Source of the DNA: Blastocatellia bacterium
Lineage (GTDB): Bacteria > Acidobacteriota > Blastocatellia > Chloracidobacteriales > Chloracidobacteriaceae
Length of the DNA stretch: 33,615 nt
Assembly (NCBI GenBank): GCA_019695185.1
Contig: JAIBAN010000085.1
Span: 1-33,615, forward strand
Direction of reading: 5' to 3'
The notes beneath the pieces were generated by a model that was not told the origin of the DNA, did not search any database, and saw nothing but the letters and a program-made list of their open reading frames with translations. The position numbers were made by a program, and so were the translations under genes. Positions 16,783 to 26,100 of the stretch are shown here, piece after piece; position 1 is the first letter of the stretch; each line of letters begins with the position of its first letter.

Positions 16783-18180
16783 CTAAAACGGGGTTTGCAC
16801 TGACGAATCCAGTTCTTTGGCTTTTTTCGCATCCGCCTGAGCTTCCTTCAGGCGGTTTTTCTGTTTGTAGGCAAAGGCCCGACGGGCATAGGCCGCCGCA
16901 AAATTCGGGTTGGTTTCAATCGCCTTGGAAAAATCGGCAATGGCCCGCTCCTGGTCGTTCTGGTTGGCCCGGTAAATGCCGCTTGAATAGTACATTTCAG
17001 CCAGTTTCAGGAGGTTGGCCGAGCGATGAGGCGGGTCGGCTTCAACTGCCTGCCTGAAATCAGCCAGAGCAGCATCAAAGTCACTGTTGTTGGCGCGGGT
17101 GGTTCCCCGGTTAAAATACACGGTGGCAAGTTTGCTTTGGTACCGCTCGGCATGGGCTGGGTCCAGTTCTCTGGCACGGGAAAAGTCTGTGATGGCTGCC
17201 GCATGGTCGCCATTGTTGGTGTTGACGACTCCCCGGTTTTCGTGCAGGGCCGCCAGTCCCAGGGGAATTCTGGAATTGTTGGGGTTGAGTTTCAGCGCCT
17301 GATTGAGGGTTTGGAACGCGGCTTCAAAATTGCCCTGATTGATTTCCAAAGTGGCCTGGTTGAGATAGACCTCGGATTCAAGGTCGGCGTACACCGGGGC
17401 ACTGGGTGGGTCCAGCCGGGCAGCCTGCTTCAAATCGGCCAAAGCCCCGATAAAATCCCCGTTGTTGTTTTTGCGGCGGCCCCTGGCGGCAAACAGGCCG
17501 GCTTGTTTTGATTGAAAGAAAACAGCGTTGGCCGGGTCAAGTTCGGCGGCTTTGCGATAGTCCTGGAGGGCTCCTTCGTCATCGCCTCCGGCAGCTTTCA
17601 AATCTCCCCGGTTCCCATAGGTGCCGGCTTCGGGAAACAGTTCCGCCGCCCGGCTGTAATCCTGGATGGCCTCCGGGCGGTGACCTTCCGTAACCCGAAT
17701 CGTTGCCCGGCGCAGGTAAAGCTGCTCAAGCCGGCGGGCGGTTTTTTGGGTGTCGGCATGGTCGTTGCCCAGGGTTTTTTGTTGGGTTTCCCACGCCTGC
17801 CGGTATAACGGTTCGGCTTCGGTCAGTTTTTCCTGGGCGGCATAGGCGTTTCCCAAACCAAGGCTGGTCTGAATCAAAGGCTGGGGGGAATTTTTGATGT
17901 GTTCAGCCAAGGGAAGCGCTGTCCGGAACTGTTCCTGCGCCTGCCGGTAATCACCCTTGTCAAAAGCGGTTTTGCCTTTCTCAAAGGCTTCTTCCCATTG
18001 TTTCAGCGGAGAAGCCGCCGCCGGTGGAACCGGTTTGACTGCCGGGGTTGCCTTGGCCGGAGTTGTTTTGGAAGGTTTGGGGGGCCCGCCTTTTGAATAT
18101 TTTTCCTGGGCAGGTGTCTTGCCCAAAAGCGCTGCCACAAGGAACAAGGACAACAGAAAACTGGTTTGTGCGCATTTCAT
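16783..18180 (-). CDS. Secreted TPR-repeat protein
   Basis: A 465-residue protein with a signal peptide (KCAQTSFLLSLFLVAALLG, cleavage near TPAQ), a Pro/Lys/Ala-rich linker and then at least nine tetratricopeptide repeats to the C-terminus. Typical units are GDYRQAQEQFRTALPLA, GALADLKQAARLDP, AAITDFSRARELDPAHAERY and RAIADFSKAIETNPNFAAAYARRA. The ATG at 18180 is chosen over a TTG at 18195 because it gives a standard signal peptide. TPR arrays bind other proteins and have no catalytic role. It lies 187 bases downstream of a receptor kinase on the same strand, so it may be a periplasmic partner in that pathway. That is inferred from context only. Confidence 0.85.
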   Translation of the reverse strand: MKCAQTSFLLSLFLVAALLGKTPAQEKYSKGGPPKPSKTTPAKATPAVKPVPPAAASPLKQWEEAFEKGKTAFDKGDYRQAQEQFRTALPLAEHIKNSPQPLIQTSLGLGNAYAAQEKLTEAEPLYRQAWETQQKTLGNDHADTQKTARRLEQLYLRRATIRVTEGHRPEAIQDYSRAAELFPEAGTYGNRGDLKAAGGDDEGALQDYRKAAELDPANAVFFQSKQAGLFAARGRRKNNNGDFIGALADLKQAARLDPPSAPVYADLESEVYLNQATLEINQGNFEAAFQTLNQALKLNPNNSRIPLGLAALHENRGVVNTNNGDHAAAITDFSRARELDPAHAERYQSKLATVYFNRGTTRANNSDFDAALADFRQAVEADPPHRSANLLKLAEMYYSSGIYRANQNDQERAIADFSKAIETNPNFAAAYARRAFAYKQKNRLKEAQADAKKAKELDSSVQTPF

Positions 18181-18367
18181 AAGGTTTCTGTTCAATGATT
18201 TTGCCGGAAAAACACAATCGCCTCAAGCAGGTGGGCTTGGATGGAGTTTGGCATACAACGTTCGGTTTTTGAATCCTGTGATTGAATGTTATCGGGATAT
18301 TTCAAAGGAAATTCATCGGCTTGGAGCCAATCGAAGCTGGTGGCCAATGAAACGGGAGGGAGTTCGA
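18181..18367. other. Gap between the TPR gene and the receptor-kinase gene
   Basis: 187 bases without a gene. I could not find a convincing promoter for the minus strand, so the TPR gene may depend on read-through from the kinase genes. No repeat array is present here. Confidence 0.4.
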
Positions 18368-20977
18368 TTATCCCGTTGGGTCAGTGACCCTCCGCTGAAT
18401 GACCTTGGTTTGGGTTTCGGTTGGTTGGTCATGGATGTTTCCTTCGGCGGTCTCCGCCTGTTCAGCCGCAAAAGCCATTTGGCTGCTGGTGCCAAGTTCG
18501 GAAAAGATTGGTTCCTGGCGGTGGAAGACGGTTTTCAATTCGGCAGGCAGGGCTGTTTCCAGAACTTCTGTCAAAAGCCGGGCCAGTTCGGCGGCCACCG
18601 GGCGGTCTTCCGGGTCTTTTTCCAGGGTTTGGCGCACGATAGCCTCAAGTCTGCCGGGAACTTTTGGGTTCAAGGCCCGCAGGGAAGGCGGAGCGTCATG
18701 CAGATGGGCCAGCATGAGGCCCACCAGTCCGCTCATATCCCGTTCAAAGGGAGGCCGCCCGGTCAGCATTTCAAACAGCACAACCCCAAGACTGTATACA
18801 TCCGACCGGCCATCAAATGGTTTGGCAGCCAGTCGTTCCGGAGCCATATAAACGGGCGTTCCAATCAGGCTGTCGGTCATGGTCAGCGTGCGGAAATTGC
18901 CAGAATCCTCGTCACCCACCAGTTTGGCAATCCCGAAATCCACCACTTTGACCACTTCGCCTTTGGCCGTCTGGTTGATGAAAATGTTGTCAGGCTTGAT
19001 GTCGCGGTGGATGATGCCCCAGCGATGGGCTTCGGCCAATGCCTGACAAACCGGAATGGTCAATTTAAGACATCGTTCAAGGGTGGCGGTTTTTTGGGTT
19101 TTCAGTTCTTCGGCCAGCGAGGTGCCTTGCAGGAGTTCCATCACCATGTAGGCAATGCCCTGCGTTGAAATGCCCGAATCAAGGACATTAATGATATTGG
19201 GGTGGGTCAACCGGGCAATGGAAATCCCTTCGCGTTTGAAGCGTTCGATTGCATCAGCATTGTCATTGCCCGGACGGGGTTTGAAGACTTTGATGGCAAT
19301 GGCCCGGCCCAGCGCCAGATGGGTGCCGCGAAACACAATGCCAAAACCGCCTTCACCGATTTCGCGTTCCAGGCGGTATTTTTCATCCAGCACGGTGCCA
19401 GGCAGGGCTTTGGCGAGGGCGGAGAAAATCCGGTCGGCCTGTTTTTGGGAGGCAACCAGTTCCTGATTTTTCTCCGAGACTTCGAGCATTTTCCGTTCGG
19501 TCAGCAGCTTGGCTTGTTGGAGCTGGGCCACGGTTTGCGCCAGTTCCGCCGTACGGTGCTCCACCTTGGTTTCAAGTTCCTGATTGAGCGAATCCAGTTC
19601 CTGATACACCCGATAGAACCGGTTGGAAAGTGCGATTGCCATGGAAAAAACAAAGCCGGCCATGCCCCAGGAGGCAATCATCGGGATATGCAGCAGGCCA
19701 AAGGCACGGGCCACCATAAGCAATTCAATCACCGTAGCCAGAACCATTCCGGAAATCATGGTCCGGGCGTCCGGTTGGCCGTTCCAGGCTTCCTTGATGG
19801 TGAAGTGCAGGAAGCGAAAGAGTACCGGAATAATCGTCAGAAAAGTCAGGTTGCTGATTTGGGTAACCACGGCATCCGGCCAAACAACAAAAATCAAGGC
19901 ACAGCCAACCTGAACCTCCTCCAAGGCCGGGAGAAACCATTTGGTAGGGCGGGCCAGAAAATGGGAAAGAAACCGCACGAAGCCAATGACCACCAAATGT
20001 CGGACCGGGACCTTGACCACATCAGCCAGGAACGGTGAAACCAGTTCGTAAATCCATACCGTGTTGCAAAGGGTGTTGATGCCAAACCCAATCGAGAAAA
20101 AGCCGAACCAGAGATATTCCCGCAGTTGACGGCGGTTGGAATACAACTGGAAGTGATACAACCCCACCAGGACGAACAAAAGCGCGAAAAAGCGCGGAAA
20201 GAAATCTTCATCAGTCCGTTGACGATAGGCGTTGGCGTTCCAGGCCACCAGCGTCTCCGCCACTCCCAGCACAAACCGGTTTTCAAAGGATTCGTGCCGC
20301 CCGGCGTAAAAAGCGGCCCGGCGGGCATAGGCCGGGTCCTGCCAAAGTCGGACCGCCAGAACCACGCTTCCATTTTTGGTAAAAACCTGGAGCGGGAGCC
20401 GGAAGATTTTGGCCCGGAGGTACGGAAGCGTCAGGGGAAAGGGCTCGCCGGAGCGGCTTTCCCCAATCAGAATTCCATTGGCAAAAAGCTGATAGCTGCC
20501 GTAATCGAGCCGTCCCAGGGCAATTCCCAGAGAGCTGGTCAACTGGGGGCTGAGGGTCAGCGGGTTCAGCCGGATTTCCTTGCGGTACCAGGAAAACCCG
20601 CGAACCGGTGGTTGATTCCAGTGTTTGGCGAGACTGGCGTTGGTCCAGGAGCTTTCGTCAAGGGTGGGTTGGGCCCATTCCAACCGGTCACCCGAATGGG
20701 TCTTCCAGTCATCCGCCAGACTCACTTCCGGAGTGACGGCGGTCACTTCCAGGCTTTGAGCTGAGACCGGCTCCAGGACAGGAAATCCGCTCAACAGACT
20801 CCAGCCGACCAGCACAGTCCAAACCGGCAGAAAAACCCTGGAAAAGCTGTGGCCAAGGGACCGCTTCACGGCAAAGGCACCAAGAACCCCGGCACCGCCA
20901 CAGGTTTTTTTCCTGGTTTGGCTCTGCGAAACCTCTGCGAAACCTCTGCGCCTCTGCGGTGAAGACAAGGAAATCAT
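18368..20977 (-). CDS. Receptor Ser/Thr protein kinase with 7TM (7TMR-DISM-like) sensor
   Basis: An 869-residue membrane kinase. A signal-like segment lies at 45-73 (cleavage near VSAQ). A periplasmic jelly-roll-like domain follows at about 85-240 (DESSWTNA, GFSWYRKEIRL, YQLFANGILIGES). Residues about 262-455 hold about seven hydrophobic helices of the 7TMR-DISM kind. A coiled coil (460-520) leads into a Hanks-type kinase at about 534-800: GEGGFG loop (541-546), K563, HRDIKPDN (H657, D659), DFG (680-682) and APE (712-714). All catalytic residues are present, so it should be active. A Thr/Ser-bearing tail of about 65 residues follows. Only the ATG at 20977 or the GTG at 20869 can start it; the first 18 codons are made of an interspersed repeat, which makes the GTG attractive. 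It sits 56 bases after the kinase-FGE gene. Confidence 0.88.
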   Translation of the reverse strand: MISLSSPQRRRGFAEVSQSQTRKKTCGGAGVLGAFAVKRSLGHSFSRVFLPVWTVLVGWSLLSGFPVLEPVSAQSLEVTAVTPEVSLADDWKTHSGDRLEWAQPTLDESSWTNASLAKHWNQPPVRGFSWYRKEIRLNPLTLSPQLTSSLGIALGRLDYGSYQLFANGILIGESRSGEPFPLTLPYLRAKIFRLPLQVFTKNGSVVLAVRLWQDPAYARRAAFYAGRHESFENRFVLGVAETLVAWNANAYRQRTDEDFFPRFFALLFVLVGLYHFQLYSNRRQLREYLWFGFFSIGFGINTLCNTVWIYELVSPFLADVVKVPVRHLVVIGFVRFLSHFLARPTKWFLPALEEVQVGCALIFVVWPDAVVTQISNLTFLTIIPVLFRFLHFTIKEAWNGQPDARTMISGMVLATVIELLMVARAFGLLHIPMIASWGMAGFVFSMAIALSNRFYRVYQELDSLNQELETKVEHRTAELAQTVAQLQQAKLLTERKMLEVSEKNQELVASQKQADRIFSALAKALPGTVLDEKYRLEREIGEGGFGIVFRGTHLALGRAIAIKVFKPRPGNDNADAIERFKREGISIARLTHPNIINVLDSGISTQGIAYMVMELLQGTSLAEELKTQKTATLERCLKLTIPVCQALAEAHRWGIIHRDIKPDNIFINQTAKGEVVKVVDFGIAKLVGDEDSGNFRTLTMTDSLIGTPVYMAPERLAAKPFDGRSDVYSLGVVLFEMLTGRPPFERDMSGLVGLMLAHLHDAPPSLRALNPKVPGRLEAIVRQTLEKDPEDRPVAAELARLLTEVLETALPAELKTVFHRQEPIFSELGTSSQMAFAAEQAETAEGNIHDQPTETQTKVIQRRVTDPTG
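20922..20958. repeat. CTCTGCG interspersed repeat inside the kinase 5' end
   Basis: Four CTCTGCG words at 20922, 20933, 20944 and 20952, the first three separated by AAAC, lie in codons 7-18 of the annotated receptor kinase. Similar Arg-rich reading (SPQRRRG) arises from such repeats in unrelated genes. The word is close to CTCTGTG in the palindrome at 3337. Confidence 0.8.
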
Positions 20978-21033
20978 GCTGTTTTCAGAGGAGAAGGGTG
21001 ACTCGGACCGTCACTTTGGTGGTGGAAGGCTGT

Positions 21034-23124
21034 TCAGGGAATTTCAGGTTTGGCCGGTAAATCCTGAACGCAGCGAAATCCCAGGGTAATATCGCGGGTT
21101 CCCGGCACGTCCAGAAACCGTTTGGTTGAGGTGGCTTTTTTATGTTCGGTTTGAAACCCTCCCCCCCGAATGATTTTCTGGCCGGCCACCGGTTTGGCCT
21201 GACTGCCGGGATAGGGGGCATAATCGGAAACCGTCCATTCGGCGGCATTGCCAATTAAATCCATGGCTCCGCAAAAACTGGCACCGGAGGGAAAGCTTCC
21301 GACTGGCATCAGATGGTTCTTCTGGGTTTCAAGCACGTTGGCTTGGGTGGGTGTAAAATCATTGCCCCAAGGATAGGTCTGCCGCCGGTCACCGCGAGCT
21401 GCCCATTCCCATTCCTCTTCCGTGGGAAGACGCTTCCCAGCCCAGAGTGCAAAAGCCTGGGCATCCTCCCAGCGCACGTTGGTGACCGGAAATTTATCTT
21501 CACCTGGCGGAACCAGTCCGTTTTTCCAATGGGGTGGGGCCGGATATTTCTTTGCCTGCACAAACTTCAGAAAATCCTCATTGGTAACTTCATGGATATC
21601 CATGAAAAAAGGATTGATGGGAACTTCATGTTCGGGTTTCTCCGCCAAATCCTGAGCCTGATTGTTTCCCATTGTGAGGGTTCCGCCCGGCACCCAGACC
21701 ATTCCCGGCGGGGTTTGGGGGGTGGTCTGCGTCGGTTGCTCAGGTTTTCCACCTCCACCCAGCCTGAGCGTCGGTAGCAGCCAAGCCGTGACACCACCCA
21801 GGACCAGCAGGGTCAGGCCGATGACGAGAAACAATTTGAGACGATTCTGCGGTTTTTCAGGAATGGCGGGCATTGAAACCGGGGTGGCGGAAACCGGCGT
21901 ATGGGTCACCGTCATGCCTGAGGAAACGAGGGTTTTCTGGCTCATCGCCTGAAGCGGTGTGTCCGGTGGCGGGACGGTCGGAATTTGCGAGGCGTCAAAG
22001 GCTCCGGTGGGAGATTCATCGGATGAGACGAATTCCTCTTCTTTTGCCGCTGGTGCGCCACCGGTCGGAGTGCCGGCCAGCGCCGGGCGATAACCCGCGC
22101 CCTGAGCCGGCATGGTTTTGGCAGGCGTATGGCTGGAGCCATTCCGTGATTTTTCGTCCACCACTTTTTCGCCTGATTCCCTGAGAGGGAGGTTCCCGGT
22201 TTTGAGGGCGGCTTTTTGCAAGGATTCAAAGAATTCCGTGGCGTTTTGGGGCCGTTTGGCCGGTTTTTTTTCAAGCGCCCGCAGAATCACAGTTTCCACC
22301 GCCGAAGGAAGGTCCGGTACAAACCGGCGGAGCGGAGTTGGTGACTCATGGCAGTGCTGCATGAGGATTTTGGAAAAACCCGGCCCGCGAAAGGGAATCG
22401 TTCCGGTCAGCATTTGATAGGCCGTAATCCCCAGACTGTAAATATCGGAACGGGCGTCCAGGGATTCCGTCCGGCATTGTTCCGGCGACATATACCAGGG
22501 CGTGCCAATCACCGCCCCGGTTTGGGTCAGCCCGGTGGTGTCTTCGTGGAGGTTCTTCTTGAGCTTGGCGATTCCAAAATCAAGCACCTTGACAACCTGT
22601 TGGCCGGATTCGGTGCGGGCCAGAAAAATGTTGTCAGGCTTGATATCCCGATGCACAATGCCTTTGTCGTGCGCAACCTGAAGTGCGCCGCAAATCTGAC
22701 CCAAAATCAACAACGATTCTTCCAGCGTAAGCCGCTTGGCCTGTTCGATTTTTGCTTTTAAGGAAACACCCTCAAGATATTCCATCACCAGATACACGGT
22801 TCCGGAGGTTCGCTCAACCCCAAAATCAGTGACGAGCACGGCATTCGGATGGCGCATCTGGGCGGCAGCACGGGCTTCCCGGCGAAATCGTTCAACCAAA
22901 ACCGGGTCCGAAACCAAATCCGGTTTCAGAATTTTGACGGCAACAGGGGTGCCGATGTGGATATGGGTGGCGCGGTAGACCTGCCCCATTCCTCCCTGAC
23001 CAATGACCTGTTCCAATTGATATTTGTCGTCCAGGATAAAACCGGCTTCGAGTGACTGGCCGTCCTGGGGGCAAAAAACCTCATGGTTTGAGTAAAAACC
23101 GTTACAGACAGGGCATCTTTTCAT
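21034..23124 (-). CDS. Ser/Thr protein kinase with zinc ribbon and extracytoplasmic FGE/SUMF1-like domain
   Basis: A 696-residue membrane kinase. The N-terminus is a small zinc-ribbon-like motif (CPVCN at 4-8, FCPQDG at 17-22). The Hanks-type kinase domain spans about 35-300: GQGGMG (42-47), K64, HRDIKPDN (H158, D160), DFG (182-184) and SPE (213-215). A Pro/Thr-rich linker leads to one membrane helix (430-450). Residues 474-690 are a formylglycine-generating-enzyme-like fold: MVWVPGGTLTMG, DIHEVTNEDFLKF, PVTNVRWEDAQAFALWAGKRLPTE, YPWGN, DLIGNAAEW, IIRGGGF and LGFRC. The catalytic cysteine pair expected after RGGxF is absent (QTEHKKATSTKRF), so the domain probably binds a ligand instead of modifying sulfatases. 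It is the first gene of the minus-strand kinase group and its ATG lies 36 bases from the divergent receptor gene. Confidence 0.92.
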   Translation of the reverse strand: MKRCPVCNGFYSNHEVFCPQDGQSLEAGFILDDKYQLEQVIGQGGMGQVYRATHIHIGTPVAVKILKPDLVSDPVLVERFRREARAAAQMRHPNAVLVTDFGVERTSGTVYLVMEYLEGVSLKAKIEQAKRLTLEESLLILGQICGALQVAHDKGIVHRDIKPDNIFLARTESGQQVVKVLDFGIAKLKKNLHEDTTGLTQTGAVIGTPWYMSPEQCRTESLDARSDIYSLGITAYQMLTGTIPFRGPGFSKILMQHCHESPTPLRRFVPDLPSAVETVILRALEKKPAKRPQNATEFFESLQKAALKTGNLPLRESGEKVVDEKSRNGSSHTPAKTMPAQGAGYRPALAGTPTGGAPAAKEEEFVSSDESPTGAFDASQIPTVPPPDTPLQAMSQKTLVSSGMTVTHTPVSATPVSMPAIPEKPQNRLKLFLVIGLTLLVLGGVTAWLLPTLRLGGGGKPEQPTQTTPQTPPGMVWVPGGTLTMGNNQAQDLAEKPEHEVPINPFFMDIHEVTNEDFLKFVQAKKYPAPPHWKNGLVPPGEDKFPVTNVRWEDAQAFALWAGKRLPTEEEWEWAARGDRRQTYPWGNDFTPTQANVLETQKNHLMPVGSFPSGASFCGAMDLIGNAAEWTVSDYAPYPGSQAKPVAGQKIIRGGGFQTEHKKATSTKRFLDVPGTRDITLGFRCVQDLPAKPEIP

Positions 23125-23160
23125 AAGAAACTTGGTTTTCAGCCGGAGGGGGCTGCGACA

Positions 23161-26100
23161 ATGAAAGACTGGGTCCGAGCATGTGTCTTGTGGCTGGTTA
23201 TGTTAGCAGAGTTTTTCCTTGGGTGGGGAGCGAATTCCCGTGGGCTGGCCCAATCGGGCGGGGCCACCACGGGCGAGTTGTCCGGTTCCGTGACCGATAT
23301 CCAGGAAATCCCCGTGGCTGGCGTAGCGGTGACCGCCCGCCGGACGGAAACCAACCTCACCCGTCAAACCCAAACCGATGAAGCCGGGCGCTATTTCTTC
23401 CTGCTCCTCCCTCCCGGCAGCTATGAAATCCGGGTTGAGGCACCAGGGTTTGCTCCGCAGTCGGCCACCGTGGCGGTAACCATTGGCACCGCCCAGACCG
23501 CCGGGTTCCGGCTGGCACTGGAACAAACCAAAGACATTGTTGAGGTCTATGCCTCGGACGATTCATTTGCAAAAAACCACGTCAGGCGCAAGACCGAAAG
23601 CAGCACCATCATCAATCAGGTACTGATTAACGGCCTGCCGATCAACCAGCGGGATTTTCTTGATTATTCCCGCACTGCCGCCCGTGTCACCGAGGACCGG
23701 ATTCCGGCCCAGGGCGTTTCAACCACTTCCAAACTTTCTTTCAACGGGCAGGTTTCCCGCCTCAACAACATCAGCGTGGACGGACTGGACAACAATGACC
23801 GGGGCGTCGGCTCGGTCCGGGGCACCTTCAGCCAGGAAGCCGTGCGCGAGTTTCAGATTGTCTCAGACAATTTTTCCGCCGAATTTGGCCGTTCGTTGGG
23901 TGGTGTCATCAATATTGTCACACGGGGCGGGACCAACGAACTGCATGGCACCGGTTTTGGTTTTTTCCGCACTCAATCCTTGAGTGCCCGCGACCCTTTT
24001 TCCATTCTTAAACCACCCTTTGAGCAGGACCAGTTTGGCCTGGTGTTGGGAGGGCCAGTCAAACGGGACAAAGCTTTTTACTTCACTTCGTTTGAGCGGC
24101 GCAGCATTCAACAAAACAACATCGTGACCATCCGGGACGCCACCATTGCCTCGGCTGCCAGACAGGGATTTGGGGTGCGCAACGGGCCGGTCCCGTTCTC
24201 GTTTGGCTCCAGCACTTTTCTGGGGCGGTTGGATGCCAATTTGACGCCAAACCTGACCATGTGGCTCCGGTACAATGGAACCTTCACCTACGATGGGAAT
24301 TTTGAACCCTATGGCGGACTGACGGCGGAAACGGCCACGGGCATTTCACGGGCCAGCGAGAATGTGGGGGCAGCCAGTTTCACCTACTTGAATCCCAAAC
24401 AGAATCTTGTCAACGAGACCAGAATCCTGGTCAGCCGGTACAGTCAACTATCGCTTCCGGTCCAGACTGGGGTTCAGGTCAATCTGGTGGCACCCGAAGG
24501 GCTGGCGGTGTTTGGCCAGGGAACCACCGTCCCCAGTAGCCGCGAGGTCAAACCAATCCAGTTGGTCAACCAGACCACCTGGGTGCAGGGAAGCCATCAT
24601 TTCAGGTTCGGGGTGGATTTCCTCCGGTCACCGGGCAATGCCAGAGTGGGTTTTTTGTCGGGGGGAGTCGCCACCTTTTCCCCTTTGGTTTTTTCCACGC
24701 CGGGGGGGCAAACCATTCGGTTCTCCGGGATTGAGGCCTTTGACCCCACCCAACGGACCTCGGAACAGTTGGCATTTCTCAAGTTTCTGGCTGTGGCCCT
24801 GCCCATCCAGTTTCCCGCCTTTCCCACCCAGGTGCGGCTTGACCGGTTGGGATTGCCCCTGAGCTATGTCCAATCTTTCGGAACAGCCAAAGAATCCCCT
24901 TTAACCACCGATTTTTCGGCCTTTGCCCAGGATGAATGGACCCTCCGGTCAAACCTGCTGGTCAAACTTGGGGTTCGTTATGACCGGGACCGTTTTAGCA
25001 ATGAGTTGCCGCCCCTTGGTTCGGTGAGTCCCCGATTGGCGCTTTCCTATAATCCGGGCTGGTTAAGGCAAGTGAATGTCCGGCTGGGGTATGGACTTTT
25101 TTATGCCGCCCCTTTGGCGGTTGCCGCCACGTTTGCAGAAGCTCAAAAACATCGGAGCATCCAGGGGTTCGCCATCCCGTTTCCCTTTTCAGTGCTTCCG
25201 TTTGGTCTTCCCGGACATGGCTATCCGGCGGGGCAGGAGGTTCCCGCCAATATTCCCAACTTTCCCCAACTGGGCGTCACCATCAAATTTGATCCGCATT
25301 TGAAACCTGCCTATTCCCAACAGGGAGTGGTTGAAATCAACTGGGGGTTTCGTCCGGATTGGAGGTTTTCAAGCACCTACAATATGGCCCTGGGACGGCA
25401 TATTGCCGGAATTCGCAATATTAATCCGATTGTCCGTCCGATTCCCGGCAATCCGTTGGAAAGCGCCCTGACCGGACGGGTGGACCCCAGTCAGGGGGTG
25501 GTGCAGGAATTTGAATCTGCTTTTTCCAGCAGTTTTCATGCACTCACCTTGGGTGTCGAGCATTTTCCCAACTCCCGATTGCAGGTTTCCGCCCACTACA
25601 CCCTGGCCAAAGCGATTGATAATTACCTGGACCCGATCCGGTTTGACCTGTCCATTTATAACGACCCGCTCCAACCCGGACTGGACCGCAGCCTTTCCGT
25701 GCAGGATGTGCGCCACCGGGTGGTTTTTACCGGCAGGTGGGAGCCGGTGTTTTCCAAACATATCCTGCTTCGGAATTACGAGCTTTCTTCGATTATCCGC
25801 CTGGAGTCGGGCCGCCCCTATAACCTCCTGGCCGGAGTGGATTTGAATCTCAACGGCGATACACCGCCAGCGGACCGGCCTTTGGTCAACGGGGTTCCCT
25901 TGGGGCGCAATCTTGGCATCACCCCCGGATTTGCTTCGGTGGATTTTCGCATGACCCGAAAAATCAAACTGAACGAGCGACTCACGCTCCAGTTGCTGGG
26001 GGAAGCGTTTAATCTCTTGAACCGCACGAATATCAACCAGGTGGATAACATCTTCCCGCCCGATGAAACCGGCAATTTTCACCTTCCCAAGCAGGTAGGT

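Noticed and set aside
16367..16832. Short open frames in the inverted-repeat region (for example 16387-16635 and 16522-16722)
   Set aside because: They translate both arms of the palindromic element into the same Arg/Pro/Ser-rich words, as expected for repeat DNA and not for a gene.
17957..19168. 403-codon plus-strand open frame across the TPR and kinase genes
   Set aside because: It overlaps two well-supported minus-strand genes and an intergenic gap; composition is Gln/Phe/Gly-rich shadow sequence.
19202..20038. 278-codon plus-strand open frame opposite the receptor kinase
   Set aside because: Antisense of conserved kinase motifs; no protein-like features of its own.
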